Shown piece after piece: positions 19,149-27,417 of a stretch of DNA of 64,000 nucleotides. The notes beneath the pieces were generated by a model, which saw only the letters and a list, made by a program, of their open reading frames with translations, had not been told where the DNA came from and did not search any database. The stretch is from Arthrobacter sp. (GTDB taxonomy: Bacteria; Actinomycetota; Actinomycetes; Actinomycetales; Micrococcaceae), in contig JAITLQ010000013.1 in the NCBI GenBank assembly GCA_031277795.1, positions 124,001 to 188,000 on the forward strand. Reading direction: 5' to 3'. Position 1 is the first letter of the stretch, and the number at the start of each line of letters is the position of its first letter. The translations under genes and the position numbers were made by a program.

Positions 19149-19799
19149 ATGATCCGCCCCCTCGCCGCGCCGCGGCGCGCCGTCACCGCCGCTGGTTCCC
19201 TCGTTCTCGCGCTGGGTCTTGCCGCGTGTTCAAGCCCGACGACGCCGTCCCCGGGGTCCGTGGGCAGCGGCACCGCCGCGGGGAGTCAGGGGGCCGCGAG
19301 CACCCAGGCGGTGACGTCCGGGGGCGCCTCGGTGCCCTCCGCCCCGGGTGAGGCGAGCGCCGGAACCGGCGCCACAGGTGGGGCGAGCGCGGGAGGTGGC
19401 CCCGCCGCGTCGTCGTCCACGGGGTCCTCCGGTTCCGCAGGCGAGCCGAACGATCCGGCCACGCGCGCCGTGGCCGACTTCAAGGCCTGGATGGCGGCGG
19501 TCAACGCCGGCAACACGAACAAAGCCTGCCGCTACCTCACGGCCAAGCAGGCGCAGAAGATGGTGGACGAGCTCGCCGCGGGCGGAAGCCCCATCAAGGA
19601 CTGCGCCGGGATGGTGGAGTTCACCTCCAAGCTCTACGCCGCCGCGGGGCACCAGCTGAACGGCACCGTGAAGGTGCGCAAGGCGAGCCCCACCTCCGTG
19701 ACTCTCTGGGTTGACTACGACAACGACTGCGGGCTGGTGGTGATGGAGCCGGGCAACGGGCACTGGGTCATCAACGAGCAATCGCAGGAGCAGTGCTGA
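19149..19799 (+). CDS. Putative lipoprotein with low-complexity linker
   Basis: This 216-residue secreted protein has a type II signal peptide: basic start, hydrophobic core and the lipobox LAAC with lipidated C27. A Ser/Thr/Gly/Ala-rich linker runs to about residue 105. A globular C-terminal domain of about 110 residues follows, starting DFKAWMAAVNAGNTNKACRYLT and holding four Cys that could form disulfides. The opening resembles NTF2-like domains of actinobacterial lipoproteins, but I do not recognise a named family. CAGGAG precedes the ATG at 19149. It is transcribed alone and ends at a strong terminator. Confidence 0.75.
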   Translation: MIRPLAAPRRAVTAAGSLVLALGLAACSSPTTPSPGSVGSGTAAGSQGAASTQAVTSGGASVPSAPGEASAGTGATGGASAGGGPAASSSTGSSGSAGEPNDPATRAVADFKAWMAAVNAGNTNKACRYLTAKQAQKMVDELAAGGSPIKDCAGMVEFTSKLYAAAGHQLNGTVKVRKASPTSVTLWVDYDNDCGLVVMEPGNGHWVINEQSQEQC

Positions 19800-19803
19800 C
19801 GCG

Positions 19804-19841
19804 CTGAAGGGGCGGGACCGGTTCCGGTCCCGCCCCTTCAG
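19804..19841. terminator. Bidirectional terminator, perfect 18-bp arms
   Basis: CTGAAGGGGCGGGACCGG and its reverse complement pair perfectly around a 2-nt loop, between the convergent lipoprotein and GlsB genes. It should stop transcription from both sides. Confidence 0.85.
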
Positions 19842-19884
19842 TGCGGTGCTCGGTGTTGATGGGTGGTGCCGAGCCGGCGGCGGC

Positions 19885-20148
19885 TCAGGCGTTCTGGTGC
19901 TTGCCCGAGAAGAGCGAAACGAGCCAGACCACGATGATGGAACCGGCGATCGCCGCGATCCACGTGCCGGGGCTGAAGAACGAGTTCATGGTGTCGCCCC
20001 CGAAGAGCAGCGAGACGAGCCAACCGCCCACCACGCCGCCGATGAGTCCGCAAATGAGCGTGCGCAACCACCCCATGCTCTTGCCGACGATTGCCTTCGC
20101 GACGGCTCCACCAACGAAGCCGATGATGATCCATGCAATGAAGCCCAT
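19885..20148 (-). CDS. GlsB/YeaQ/YmgE-family small membrane protein
   Basis: This 87-residue protein has three hydrophobic segments. It begins MGFIAWIIIGFVGGAVAKAI and has the glycine-zipper stretch LICGLIGGVVGGWLVSLLFG, both hallmarks of the transglycosylase-associated (GlsB/YeaQ) family induced by general stress. The biochemical role of the family is unclear. It is monocistronic. The ATG at 20148 gives the family-typical start. Confidence 0.88.
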   Translation of the reverse strand: MGFIAWIIIGFVGGAVAKAIVGKSMGWLRTLICGLIGGVVGGWLVSLLFGGDTMNSFFSPGTWIAAIAGSIIVVWLVSLFSGKHQNA

Positions 20149-20303
20149 GCTGGCGCCCTCCTGGTCTCTCGTGCGAACACTGCCCGGGGAGGGACACCTC
20201 CCCCGGAAGTGGAAGTAGCCCGACGGTAGCCCGTTTCGGCGGCGGCGGCGATGGGTTCCGGGGTGCTCACAGGAAGGCGGGGCTTCGCGGCGGGGCCGGA
20301 GCC

Positions 20304-20816
20304 CTACAGCCGCAGCTCGAAGTACGCGCTGTGGGGATCGAGAGTGTAGGGCCCGAACGGCCCGCACTCCACGAAACCGTGGCGCTCGTAGAGCCGCCGG
20401 GCCGCGGCGAAGTACGGGTCGGTTCCGGTCTCCAAGAGCAGCCGGGCGTAGTCGCGCTCCCTCGCCAGCCCGATGATCCGGCCCAGCACCGCCGAGGCCA
20501 CGCCGTGCCCGCGTGCGGCGCGCGAGGTCCGCATCGACTTCACCTCGCCGCACGACTCAACGGCTCCGCCCGGTCCGCCGGCCCCGTCGCCCGGCGCCAC
20601 GGCGGCCTCGAGCACCAGCTCGGCCAGCGCCCCCACACCCAGCAGCTCCCCGCCCCGCGACCGCGCCGCCAGGAACGTCACCTCCGGCACCGCGAGCCCG
20701 GTCAGGTCGAGTGCGTGCACGCTCTCGGCGGGCGAGGTGCCGCGCATGTCGGCGAGGTGTTCGCCCAGGAGGGCCGCGACGTCGGGCGCTTCAAGCCCGC
20801 CTTCCGTGATCAGCAT
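20304..20816 (-). CDS. GNAT-family N-acetyltransferase
   Basis: This 170-residue acetyl-CoA-dependent transferase has the acetyl-CoA pyrophosphate loop (motif A) RGHGVASAVLGRIIGLARE near residues 100-120 and the motif B segment AARRLYERHGFVECGPF near 138-155. ELLGVGALAEL is the usual beta4 strand, and an insert rich in Gly/Pro follows it. The small-molecule acceptor is unknown. It is a single gene between GlsB and YczE. Confidence 0.83.
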   Translation of the reverse strand: MLITEGGLEAPDVAALLGEHLADMRGTSPAESVHALDLTGLAVPEVTFLAARSRGGELLGVGALAELVLEAAVAPGDGAGGPGGAVESCGEVKSMRTSRAARGHGVASAVLGRIIGLARERDYARLLLETGTDPYFAAARRLYERHGFVECGPFGPYTLDPHSAYFELRL

Positions 20817-20909
20817 GCGCCCACCCTAGGCACGCCGCATGTCCGGCGCGTTTCGCGCCGGCGACGCGGCGAAAGCGCGCCGACCACGCGATAAGCCCGC
20901 GCCGTGCGC

Positions 20910-21575
20910 TCAGGCGTGAGCGCCCGACGTCGCGCGCTCACCGGAGGCGCCCGCCTCGCGTGAGGCGGAGGGCGCCCGGCCGCCCGGGATGCGCGCGGCA
21001 AACCAGGGGAGCGTGCGCTGGCACAGGGGCCCGATGAGCAGCGCGAACACCACGGTGCCCACGCCGAGGTTGCCGCCGAGGGCGAAGCCGATAAGGGCCA
21101 CACACACCTCGATCGATGTGCGGGCGATCCAGATGGGCCAGCCGAAGCGCTGGTTGAGGCCGGTCATGAGGCCGTCGCGCGGGCCGGGGCCCAGCCGCGG
21201 CGCGATGTAGAGACCGGAGGCCACGGCGAGCAGCAGCAGGCCGGCGGCGAACATCGGGATGCGGATCCACAGCGACTCGACGGGCGGGAGGAGCCAGAGG
21301 CCGGCCTGCGCGCTCGTGCCGATGAGCAGCACGTTGAGGACCGTGCCGATCCCCGGCTTCTGCTTGAGCGGCCACCACAACAGCAGCACCGCGGCGCCGA
21401 TCAGATTGGTGACCATGCCGAACGGGATGCCGGTCTGCAGCGAGACACCCTGGGAAAGGACGTCCCACGGGGAAATGCCCACGGCGGCACGGTTCATGAG
21501 CGAGATGGAGAAGCCATAGAGCACGAGCCCGATGACGAGGGCGGTGAGGCGTGTGGGGAGGCGGCGCGGGGTCAT
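20910..21575 (-). CDS. YczE-like integral membrane protein
   Basis: This 221-residue protein has about five helices. It begins PTRLTALVIGLVLYGFSISLM, followed by GISPWDVLSQGVSLQTGIPFGMVTN, which is the YczE signature. The function of the family is unknown. It is divergent from a MocR-type regulator; linkage of YczE-like genes with MocR regulators has been described before. The shared 62-bp region holds a perfect inverted repeat. The ATG at 21575 places the first helix near the start; an upstream ATG would overlap the repeat. Confidence 0.82.
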   Translation of the reverse strand: MTPRRLPTRLTALVIGLVLYGFSISLMNRAAVGISPWDVLSQGVSLQTGIPFGMVTNLIGAAVLLLWWPLKQKPGIGTVLNVLLIGTSAQAGLWLLPPVESLWIRIPMFAAGLLLLAVASGLYIAPRLGPGPRDGLMTGLNQRFGWPIWIARTSIEVCVALIGFALGGNLGVGTVVFALLIGPLCQRTLPWFAARIPGGRAPSASREAGASGERATSGAHA

Positions 21576-21593
21576 GCCACCATCGTGGGGCCC

Positions 21594-21632
21594 AAGTGGC
21601 CTTCGATTCAAAGGCCACTTTGACTAGAGTGG
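21594..21632. promoter_or_regulatory. Probable MocR operator between yczE-like and mocR genes
   Basis: AAGTGGCCTT (21594-21603) and AAGGCCACTT (21611-21620) form a perfect 10-bp inverted repeat with a 7-nt centre. A third AGTGG half-site at 21628 lies 33 bp, about three helical turns, from the first. Paired direct and inverted half-sites fit a MocR dimer. Confidence 0.6.
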
Positions 21633-21637
21633 ACCGC

Positions 21638-23239
21638 ATGAACCCGCTGCGCCTCTCCCCCGCCTCGCTGAGCCGCGCCCTGGGCGCCTGGCGCGAGAGC
21701 CTCGGCGGCGAACCGCTGCACCGCGAGCTCGCCGAGCGCCTGCGCCTCCTCATCCTGGACGGCCGCCTCCCGCTGGGCTCCCGCCTGCCCTCGGAGCGCG
21801 CCCTCGCGGAGGAACTCGGGCTGAGCCGCACCACCGTGGCCTCCGCCTACGACGCCCTCCGCGGTTCCGGCCACGCCGCCAGCCGCCAGGGATCCGGCAC
21901 CGTCGCCACCCTCCCCGGCCCGGCCCTGCACCCCTCCAAGCCCGTCGCGACCGAGGGCCTGGTGGACCTCTCCCGCGCCTCGCTCCCGGCCTCGCTCCTC
22001 GTCCCGCCCGCCCTGCGCACCGCGGCGGAGGAACTCCCCGCCTTCCTCTCCGGCACCGGCTACGACTTGCGCGGCCTCCCCCATCTGCGCGCCAAGATCG
22101 CGCGCCACTACAGCGATCGCGGCCTCCCCACCCGCCCGGAACAGGTCATGGTCACGCTCGGCGCGCAGCACGCGATCCACCTCCTCGCCTCCGCGCTGCT
22201 CCGCCCGGGCGACCGCGCCCTCGTCGAGGCGCCCACCTACCCGCACGCCGCCGACGCGCTCCGCGGCGCCGGCGCGCGCCTCGTCACCACGCCCGTGGTG
22301 AGCGCGGCCGGGCGTTCACTGCCCGACGACGGCGGGCCCGGCACGGGCGCGAGCGTCGCCGCCGCAGGCGGCCGGGTGGGCGGCGCCGACGGCTGGGACG
22401 CCGAGCAGTTCGGTGCCACCCTGCGCCGCGCCCAGCCCACGCTTGCCTACCTCATGCCCGTGCGCCACAACCCCACGGGCTCGTCGATGAGCCGGGCCAC
22501 GCGGGCGGCGGTGCTCGCCGCGGCGCGGGACGCGGGGACCGTGCTGATCGTGGACGAGACGACCGCCTCGCTCGATCTGACCGGCGTAGGCCCCGGCCCG
22601 GCGTTTGGCGACGACGTGGACGCCGCGGCCGCCGGCGTCCTGCGCGCGAGCGAGACGCCGGCGCCCCCGCGCGGGCTCGGTCGGCGCTCGGCGGCGAGCG
22701 TGGTGCACCTCGGCTCGCTCGGCAAGCTCTTCTGGGGCGGGCTGCGGGTGGGGTGGATCCGCGCCGAGCCGGAGATCGTCGAACGCTGCATCGCCGCCCG
22801 CCCGGCGCACGACCTCGGCACGCCCGTGGTGGAACAGCTCGCCGCCGCACACCTCATGGACGAGTGGGAGCAGGCGGTGGGCGAGCGCGCAGACCAGTTG
22901 CGGGCCTCGGCCGCCGCGCTGACCCGGCTGGGCCGGGAGCATCTCCCGGGCTGGGACATCCCGCCGCTCGGGGGCGGACTCGCGGCCTGGGCCCGCCTGC
23001 CGGAGGCCGCCTCGAGCGCCCTGGCCATCGCCGCCCGGGAGCACGGCGTGCTCATCCCCGCCGGGCCGTGGTTCGGCGTGGACGGCGGGGCCTTCGAGCG
23101 CTTCGTGCGCCTGCCCATCACGGTCGGCGTCGCCGAGCTGGAGGTCGCGCTCCCTGCGCTCGGCGCGGCCTGGGCCGAGGCGAGCGGGCACCTCGGAACG
23201 GGGCCGGCGGGACCCGGCCGCGCCGTCGAGCTGGTGTAG
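21638..23239 (+). CDS. MocR-family (GntR + aminotransferase I) regulator
   Basis: This 533-residue protein has an N-terminal winged helix (about 20-95: LHRELAERLRLLIL, SERALAEELGLSRTTVASAYDAL) and a PLP-dependent aminotransferase-like domain (about 110-520). The PLP Lys is in LGSLGKLFWGGLRVGW, and the pyridine-nitrogen region is VLIVDETTASL. Members sense PLP or a PLP adduct and switch genes such as pyridoxal or amino-acid transport. A 23-residue Gly/Ala insert near 225 is unusual. It is divergent from the yczE-like gene and should control it and itself. A strong terminator follows. Confidence 0.9.
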   Translation: MNPLRLSPASLSRALGAWRESLGGEPLHRELAERLRLLILDGRLPLGSRLPSERALAEELGLSRTTVASAYDALRGSGHAASRQGSGTVATLPGPALHPSKPVATEGLVDLSRASLPASLLVPPALRTAAEELPAFLSGTGYDLRGLPHLRAKIARHYSDRGLPTRPEQVMVTLGAQHAIHLLASALLRPGDRALVEAPTYPHAADALRGAGARLVTTPVVSAAGRSLPDDGGPGTGASVAAAGGRVGGADGWDAEQFGATLRRAQPTLAYLMPVRHNPTGSSMSRATRAAVLAAARDAGTVLIVDETTASLDLTGVGPGPAFGDDVDAAAAGVLRASETPAPPRGLGRRSAASVVHLGSLGKLFWGGLRVGWIRAEPEIVERCIAARPAHDLGTPVVEQLAAAHLMDEWEQAVGERADQLRASAAALTRLGREHLPGWDIPPLGGGLAAWARLPEAASSALAIAAREHGVLIPAGPWFGVDGGAFERFVRLPITVGVAELEVALPALGAAWAEASGHLGTGPAGPGRAVELV

Positions 23240-23313
23240 CCGGGCGGGCGGGGCCGGTCTCTCCCCGCTCCCGCAGCGCCCCGCGCCGGTGCAGCGCACG
23301 CCACCCGTTCTCC

Positions 23314-23372
23314 GAGCCTGCCTGAACAATCCGCGCACTCGAGGACGCGGATCGTTCAGCCAGGCTCGGTTT
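23314..23372 (+). terminator. Rho-independent terminator after mocR
   Basis: Arms of 22 nt beginning GAGCCTG and ending CAGGCTC pair with two mismatches around a 10-nt loop and are followed by GGTTTTT. It is correctly placed for the MocR gene. Confidence 0.85.
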
Positions 23373-23444
23373 TTCGGCAGACGCCCTGGGCCCGCCTTCC
23401 ACGCTGCCCCGCGCCGCCCGGCCCCGCCGTGATGCAATGAAGAG

Positions 23445-24299
23445 GTGAGTACCCGCCGCGTCAACGAGCTCCCCGCCCTGGACGGCTCCGGCCCCATCCG
23501 ATCCAAGCACGTGGCCGCCGTGCGCCACCGCCCGGACATCCGGCCGCCGTGGGTCCTGCGCCGCGTGGAGCTCACGCGCCGCGAGGTGCTTCCCACCGGC
23601 CTGCTCCGGCTCACCCTGGGCGGCGAGCAGCTGCGCAGCGTCTTCTGCGTCCCGGGCCTGGCCAATTCTGGCTTCGACGACGTCCTCGTGATCTGCCTTC
23701 CCGATCCCGACGCCGCGCCGCTGCCCGCGCGCATCTCCCCGCACCCGCTGCGCGGTCCCGTGCCCGTCTCCCCCGGCTACGCCCTGCGCGATTACACGAT
23801 CGCGAACCTCCTCCACGATCCCTCCGGCGAGTGCGTTGCCGTGCAGATCGACGTGGTGCGCCACGCGGGCGGGCGCTTCGCCGATTGGGCCGAGCTGGCC
23901 CCGCTCGGCGCCGAGCTGGACGTGTTGAACCCGCGCATGATGCGCCTGCTCCCGCGCACGGGGCGGATCGTGGCGGTGGGCGACGACGCCGCGCAGCCGG
24001 CCTTGGAGGGCCTCTTGCGTCACAGCGCGGGCGGGCAGGCGGGCCCCAGCGGCGTGGTGCTCATGCCGCACCCGCCGGGCCCGGGCAACGAGCGCCTGCG
24101 CGTGGAGCGCCTTCCGGAGCCGGGCGCCGTCACGGCCCGCCTCCTTCAGTTGGCCGCCGAGGAACCCGAGGCCTACTTCTGGCTCGCGGCGGAGTCCTCC
24201 CGCGTCACGGCCTGGCGGCGCGCGCTCATCGAGGCGGGGCTGGCCAAGGATCAGGTGCAGTTCAGCGGCTACTGGAGGCTTGGCAAGCCCCAGCGCTGA
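23445..24299 (+). CDS. Siderophore-interacting protein (ferric-siderophore reductase, ViuB/SIP type)
   Basis: This 284-residue flavin reductase releases iron from ferric siderophores in the cytoplasm. The FAD-binding barrel has the RDYTIANL motif near residues 113-120, the family form of RxYT, then VQIDVVRHAGGRFADWAELAPLG. The C-terminal NAD(P)H domain has YFWLAAESSRVTAWRRAL near 245-262, and SGYWRLG closes the protein. A GTG start at 23445 is used; its ribosome binding site is weak. It lies 1-5 kb from the siderophore ABC genes, so it probably serves the same uptake route. Confidence 0.88.
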   Translation: MSTRRVNELPALDGSGPIRSKHVAAVRHRPDIRPPWVLRRVELTRREVLPTGLLRLTLGGEQLRSVFCVPGLANSGFDDVLVICLPDPDAAPLPARISPHPLRGPVPVSPGYALRDYTIANLLHDPSGECVAVQIDVVRHAGGRFADWAELAPLGAELDVLNPRMMRLLPRTGRIVAVGDDAAQPALEGLLRHSAGGQAGPSGVVLMPHPPGPGNERLRVERLPEPGAVTARLLQLAAEEPEAYFWLAAESSRVTAWRRALIEAGLAKDQVQFSGYWRLGKPQR

Positions 24300-24462
24300 G
24301 CTGGGGCCCCAACCAACGCGCCCCCAGCGCCGCACCGCCACCGGCCGGATTCCGCCACACCGCCACCGACCGGGCGCCGCAGGCCGGGTTCAGTCATGCG
24401 TGCTCCTCCGGGCCCCGCCCTGGCGCGGGCGAGGCGCGGGCGAGACATGACAGGCTGGGCAC

Positions 24463-25392
24463 ATGCTCAGCCACGAAGACGTCCGCGCCGCCCACGAGCT
24501 CATCGCCGGGAGGGTCCGCGAGACCCCGATGAGCGAGTGGGCCCCTGGCCTGGTGCTCAAGCACGAGTATCAGCAGCTCTCGGGCACCTTCAAGGCGCGC
24601 GGGGCCTTCGCCCGCCAGCTCGGCGCCCTGGCGAGCGGTGAGCTCAACCCGAGCGTGGGCGTCGTCGCGGCCTCCGGCGGCAACGCCGGCCTAGCGCACG
24701 CCCTCGTCGCCGCCCGGCTTGGCCACCCTTGCGAGGTCTTCGTCCCCGGCGTCTCGCCCGAGTCAAAGGTCAAGCGCCTCGAGGCGGCCGGCGCCACGGT
24801 GCACCGCGCGGGCCGCGTCTACGCGGAGGCCTACGCCGCGGCCCAGGAACGCGTCGCCGCCACCGGGGCCACGTTCTGCCATGCCTATGACCAGCCCGCC
24901 GTCGTGGCCGGGGCCGGCACGCTCGGGCTCGAGCTGCACAGCCAGCTCAAGCCCCTCCAGCGCGTCGTCGTCTCCGTGGGCGGTGGCGGCCTCCTGGCCG
25001 GCTTGCTCGCGGGGCTCGAGCCCCACGTGGAGGTCGTCGCCGTGGAGAGCGAGGGCTGCCCCACGCTGGCGAGCTCCCTCGCCGCCGGCCGCCCCGTGGA
25101 CATCGAGGTGGGCGGCGTGGCCGCCGACTCGCTCGGCGCCACGCGGCTCGGGGAGATCGCCTGGGAGCTCGTGGAGGCCAGCGAGCCGGGGCGTCTGCGC
25201 AGCGTGGTGGTGCCGGACGAAGAGATCCTCGCCGCCCAGCGCCTCCTGTGGGACGACCGCCGCATCGTCACCGAGCCGGCCGCGGCAGCGGCGCTGGCGG
25301 CCGTGACCTCCGGCCGCATCGATGCCGCCCCGGAGCGAACCACCGCGGTGATCCTGTGCGGCGCCAACTCCTCCCCGGCCGTGCTCGCCTGA
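24463..25392 (+). CDS. PLP-dependent serine/threonine dehydratase-like enzyme
   Basis: This 309-residue fold-type II PLP enzyme has K44 in SGTFKARGA as the Schiff-base Lys, SGGNAGLAHA near 70-79 for the substrate carboxylate, SVGGGGLLAG near 172-181 for the PLP phosphate and CGANSS near the C-terminus. The length fits threonine dehydratases without a regulatory ACT domain. Substrates could be Thr, Ser or a related hydroxyamino acid. It is followed by a convergent ABC ATPase gene 4 bp away, with no terminator visible. Confidence 0.88.
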   Translation: MLSHEDVRAAHELIAGRVRETPMSEWAPGLVLKHEYQQLSGTFKARGAFARQLGALASGELNPSVGVVAASGGNAGLAHALVAARLGHPCEVFVPGVSPESKVKRLEAAGATVHRAGRVYAEAYAAAQERVAATGATFCHAYDQPAVVAGAGTLGLELHSQLKPLQRVVVSVGGGGLLAGLLAGLEPHVEVVAVESEGCPTLASSLAAGRPVDIEVGGVAADSLGATRLGEIAWELVEASEPGRLRSVVVPDEEILAAQRLLWDDRRIVTEPAAAAALAAVTSGRIDAAPERTTAVILCGANSSPAVLA

Positions 25393-25396
25393 GCGC

Positions 25397-26311
25397 TCAG
25401 CCCAACGGCTGGATCGCCGAAAGATCCGGTCGCTCGGTGCGATCTGGCACCACGAGGACCGTCCCGGTGACCTCGTCCACCACGAGGTGGCAGGCCAGCC
25501 CGAACACGTCGAGGATCAGCTCGGCCGAGAGCACCTCGGCCGGGGCGCCCTGCGCCACCACGCGCCCGGCCTTCATCACCACGAGCTCGTCGGCGTAGTG
25601 CGCCGCCTGCTGCAGATCGTGCAGCACGGCCACGACGGTGCGCCCCTGCCCCACGGAGAGCTCGCGCATGAGCTCGAGCAAGCCGTATTGGTGTGCGATA
25701 TCGAGGTAGGTCGTCGGCTCGTCGAGCAGCACGGTGCGCGTCTGCTGGGCCAGCAGCATCGCGACCCACACGCGCTGCCGCTGCCCGCCGGAGAGCCCGT
25801 CGACGAGCCGCGTGCCGAACTCCTCGAGCCCGGTCGCCGCGAGCGCGCCCGACACCGCCGCGTCGTCGGCCGGCGTCCACTGCCTCAGCAGCCCCGTGTG
25901 GGGGAAACGCCCGCGCGCCACGAGGTCGCGCACCGTGATCCCCGAGGGCGCGTGCGCGCTCTGCGGCAACAGCGCCATCCGCCGCGCGAGCTGCTTGGCC
26001 GGCAGCGACGCGATGTTCTCGCCGGCCAGCTCGATGTGCCCGGCCTTGGGCTTGAGCAGGCGCACCATCGAGCGCAGCAGCGTCGACTTGCCGCAGCCAT
26101 TCGGCCCGATGATCGCCGTGAACTTCCCGGGCGCCACGTCGACGGAAAGCTCCGGCAGGATCGTCGTGCCGTCAAGCACCACGTCGATCGCGTCGACGGC
26201 CAGCGTGGGGGCCAGCTTCCCGGTGCCCGACGCCGCGTGGTCGGCTGGGGTGTCTCGCCCCGCCGCGGCGGGGCGAGAGGAGGCGGGCGTGGGCGTGGGG
26301 TCGGTGCTCAT
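25397..26311 (-). CDS. Iron-siderophore ABC transporter, ATP-binding protein (FecE/FepC type)
   Basis: This 304-residue ATPase energises siderophore import. It has Walker A GPNGCGKST near residues 69-77, a Q-loop LLPQSAHAPSG, the signature LSGGQRQRVWVA near 174, Walker B TVLLDEPTTYLD and the switch His in VAVLHDLQQA. The first 35 residues are a Pro/Ala-rich extension. Its ATG overlaps the permease stop (ATGA, 26308-26311). It is last in the permease-permease-ATPase operon. Confidence 0.95.
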   Translation of the reverse strand: MSTDPTPTPASSRPAAAGRDTPADHAASGTGKLAPTLAVDAIDVVLDGTTILPELSVDVAPGKFTAIIGPNGCGKSTLLRSMVRLLKPKAGHIELAGENIASLPAKQLARRMALLPQSAHAPSGITVRDLVARGRFPHTGLLRQWTPADDAAVSGALAATGLEEFGTRLVDGLSGGQRQRVWVAMLLAQQTRTVLLDEPTTYLDIAHQYGLLELMRELSVGQGRTVVAVLHDLQQAAHYADELVVMKAGRVVAQGAPAEVLSAELILDVFGLACHLVVDEVTGTVLVVPDRTERPDLSAIQPLG

Positions 26312-27417
26312 CGGCGAGCCTCCTTGGCCAGCAGGGTGATGAGGTAGAGGCCGCCGAGCGTCACGGTGACGATGCCGACGGGCAGCTGCGTTGGGTCGAA
26401 GAGCCGCTGGGCCACGATGTCCGCCACCACCACGATGAGCGCGCCGGTGAGCGCGACGGGCAGGGGCGAAACCCGCGAGGCCCGCGTGATGCGGCGGGCG
26501 ATGTGCGGCGCGGCCAGCGCCACGAAGGAGATGGGGCCAGCGATCGCCGTGGAGACGGCGGTCAGGGCCACGCCCACGGCCAGCAGCAGCAGGCGCGTGG
26601 GGCCCAGGCGCAGTCCCAGCCCGGCCGCGGCGTCGTCGCCCAGGTCGAGCGGCTGCATGCGCCTGGCCACGATGAACGCCGCCGCGATGAAGACGAGCAG
26701 GGCGATCGCCACGGGCGTCACCTGCGCCCAGCGCAGGCCGTTGAGGGAGCCGGCGCCCCACGCGGCGGCCTGCATCGAGAGCTCGAGGTCGCCCACGGCG
26801 ATGAGCCAGCGGTTCAGGGCCCCGAGCATCGCCGCGACGCCGAGGCCCACCACCACCATGCGCAGGCCGGAGGACCCGGCGCGCAGGGAGAGCAGGTACA
26901 CCACGAGCGCCGTGAGCAGGCCGCCGAAGAACGCCCCGGAGGCGATCGCGGCGAAGCCCGTCACGCCGCCCAAGGTCACGAGGATGGCGCCCGTGTAGGC
27001 GCCCGTGTTGAAGCCGATCACGTCGGGGGAACCCAGCGGATTGCGCGTGAGTGACTGGAAGATGGCGCCGGAGAGGGCCAGCGCGGCGCCGACCAGGACG
27101 GCTGCCAGCACGCGCGGCAGGCGCCAGTTCAGCACCACGGTGGCGGCGAAGCCGTCACCGCCGCCGAAGAGCACGCCGAGGGCCTCGCGCGTCTCAACGC
27201 CGGCGCCGGGAAGAATGAGGGCCACCACCACGGCGGCCAGCACGAGCGCCGCCAGCAGCCCGCCCACCCAGGCGCTGCGCCGGTGGAGGCGGGCACTCAG
27301 GGGGCCGAGCGCCAGACGCGCGTGGCCGTCGTCGTGCTGTTCGAAGCTGGGGCGCCCGACGGCGCCGGGTTCCGTGGGGCGCCCCACGGGGGCGCCGGAG
27401 GGCTGGGGATCCTTCAC
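26308..27417 (-). CDS. Iron-siderophore ABC transporter, FecCD-family permease
   Basis: This 369-residue membrane protein has about ten helices. It shows RLPRVLAAVLVGAALALSGAIFQSLTRNPLGSPDVIG near 100-136, the FecCD hallmark, and the ATPase-coupling segment near FVALAAPHIARRI. A GTG start at 27417 overlaps the upstream permease stop (GTGA). A hydrophilic N-terminal extension of about 45 residues precedes helix 1. It pairs with the other permease as a heterodimer. Confidence 0.95.
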   Translation of the reverse strand: MKDPQPSGAPVGRPTEPGAVGRPSFEQHDDGHARLALGPLSARLHRRSAWVGGLLAALVLAAVVVALILPGAGVETREALGVLFGGGDGFAATVVLNWRLPRVLAAVLVGAALALSGAIFQSLTRNPLGSPDVIGFNTGAYTGAILVTLGGVTGFAAIASGAFFGGLLTALVVYLLSLRAGSSGLRMVVVGLGVAAMLGALNRWLIAVGDLELSMQAAAWGAGSLNGLRWAQVTPVAIALLVFIAAAFIVARRMQPLDLGDDAAAGLGLRLGPTRLLLLAVGVALTAVSTAIAGPISFVALAAPHIARRITRASRVSPLPVALTGALIVVVADIVAQRLFDPTQLPVGIVTVTLGGLYLITLLAKEARR

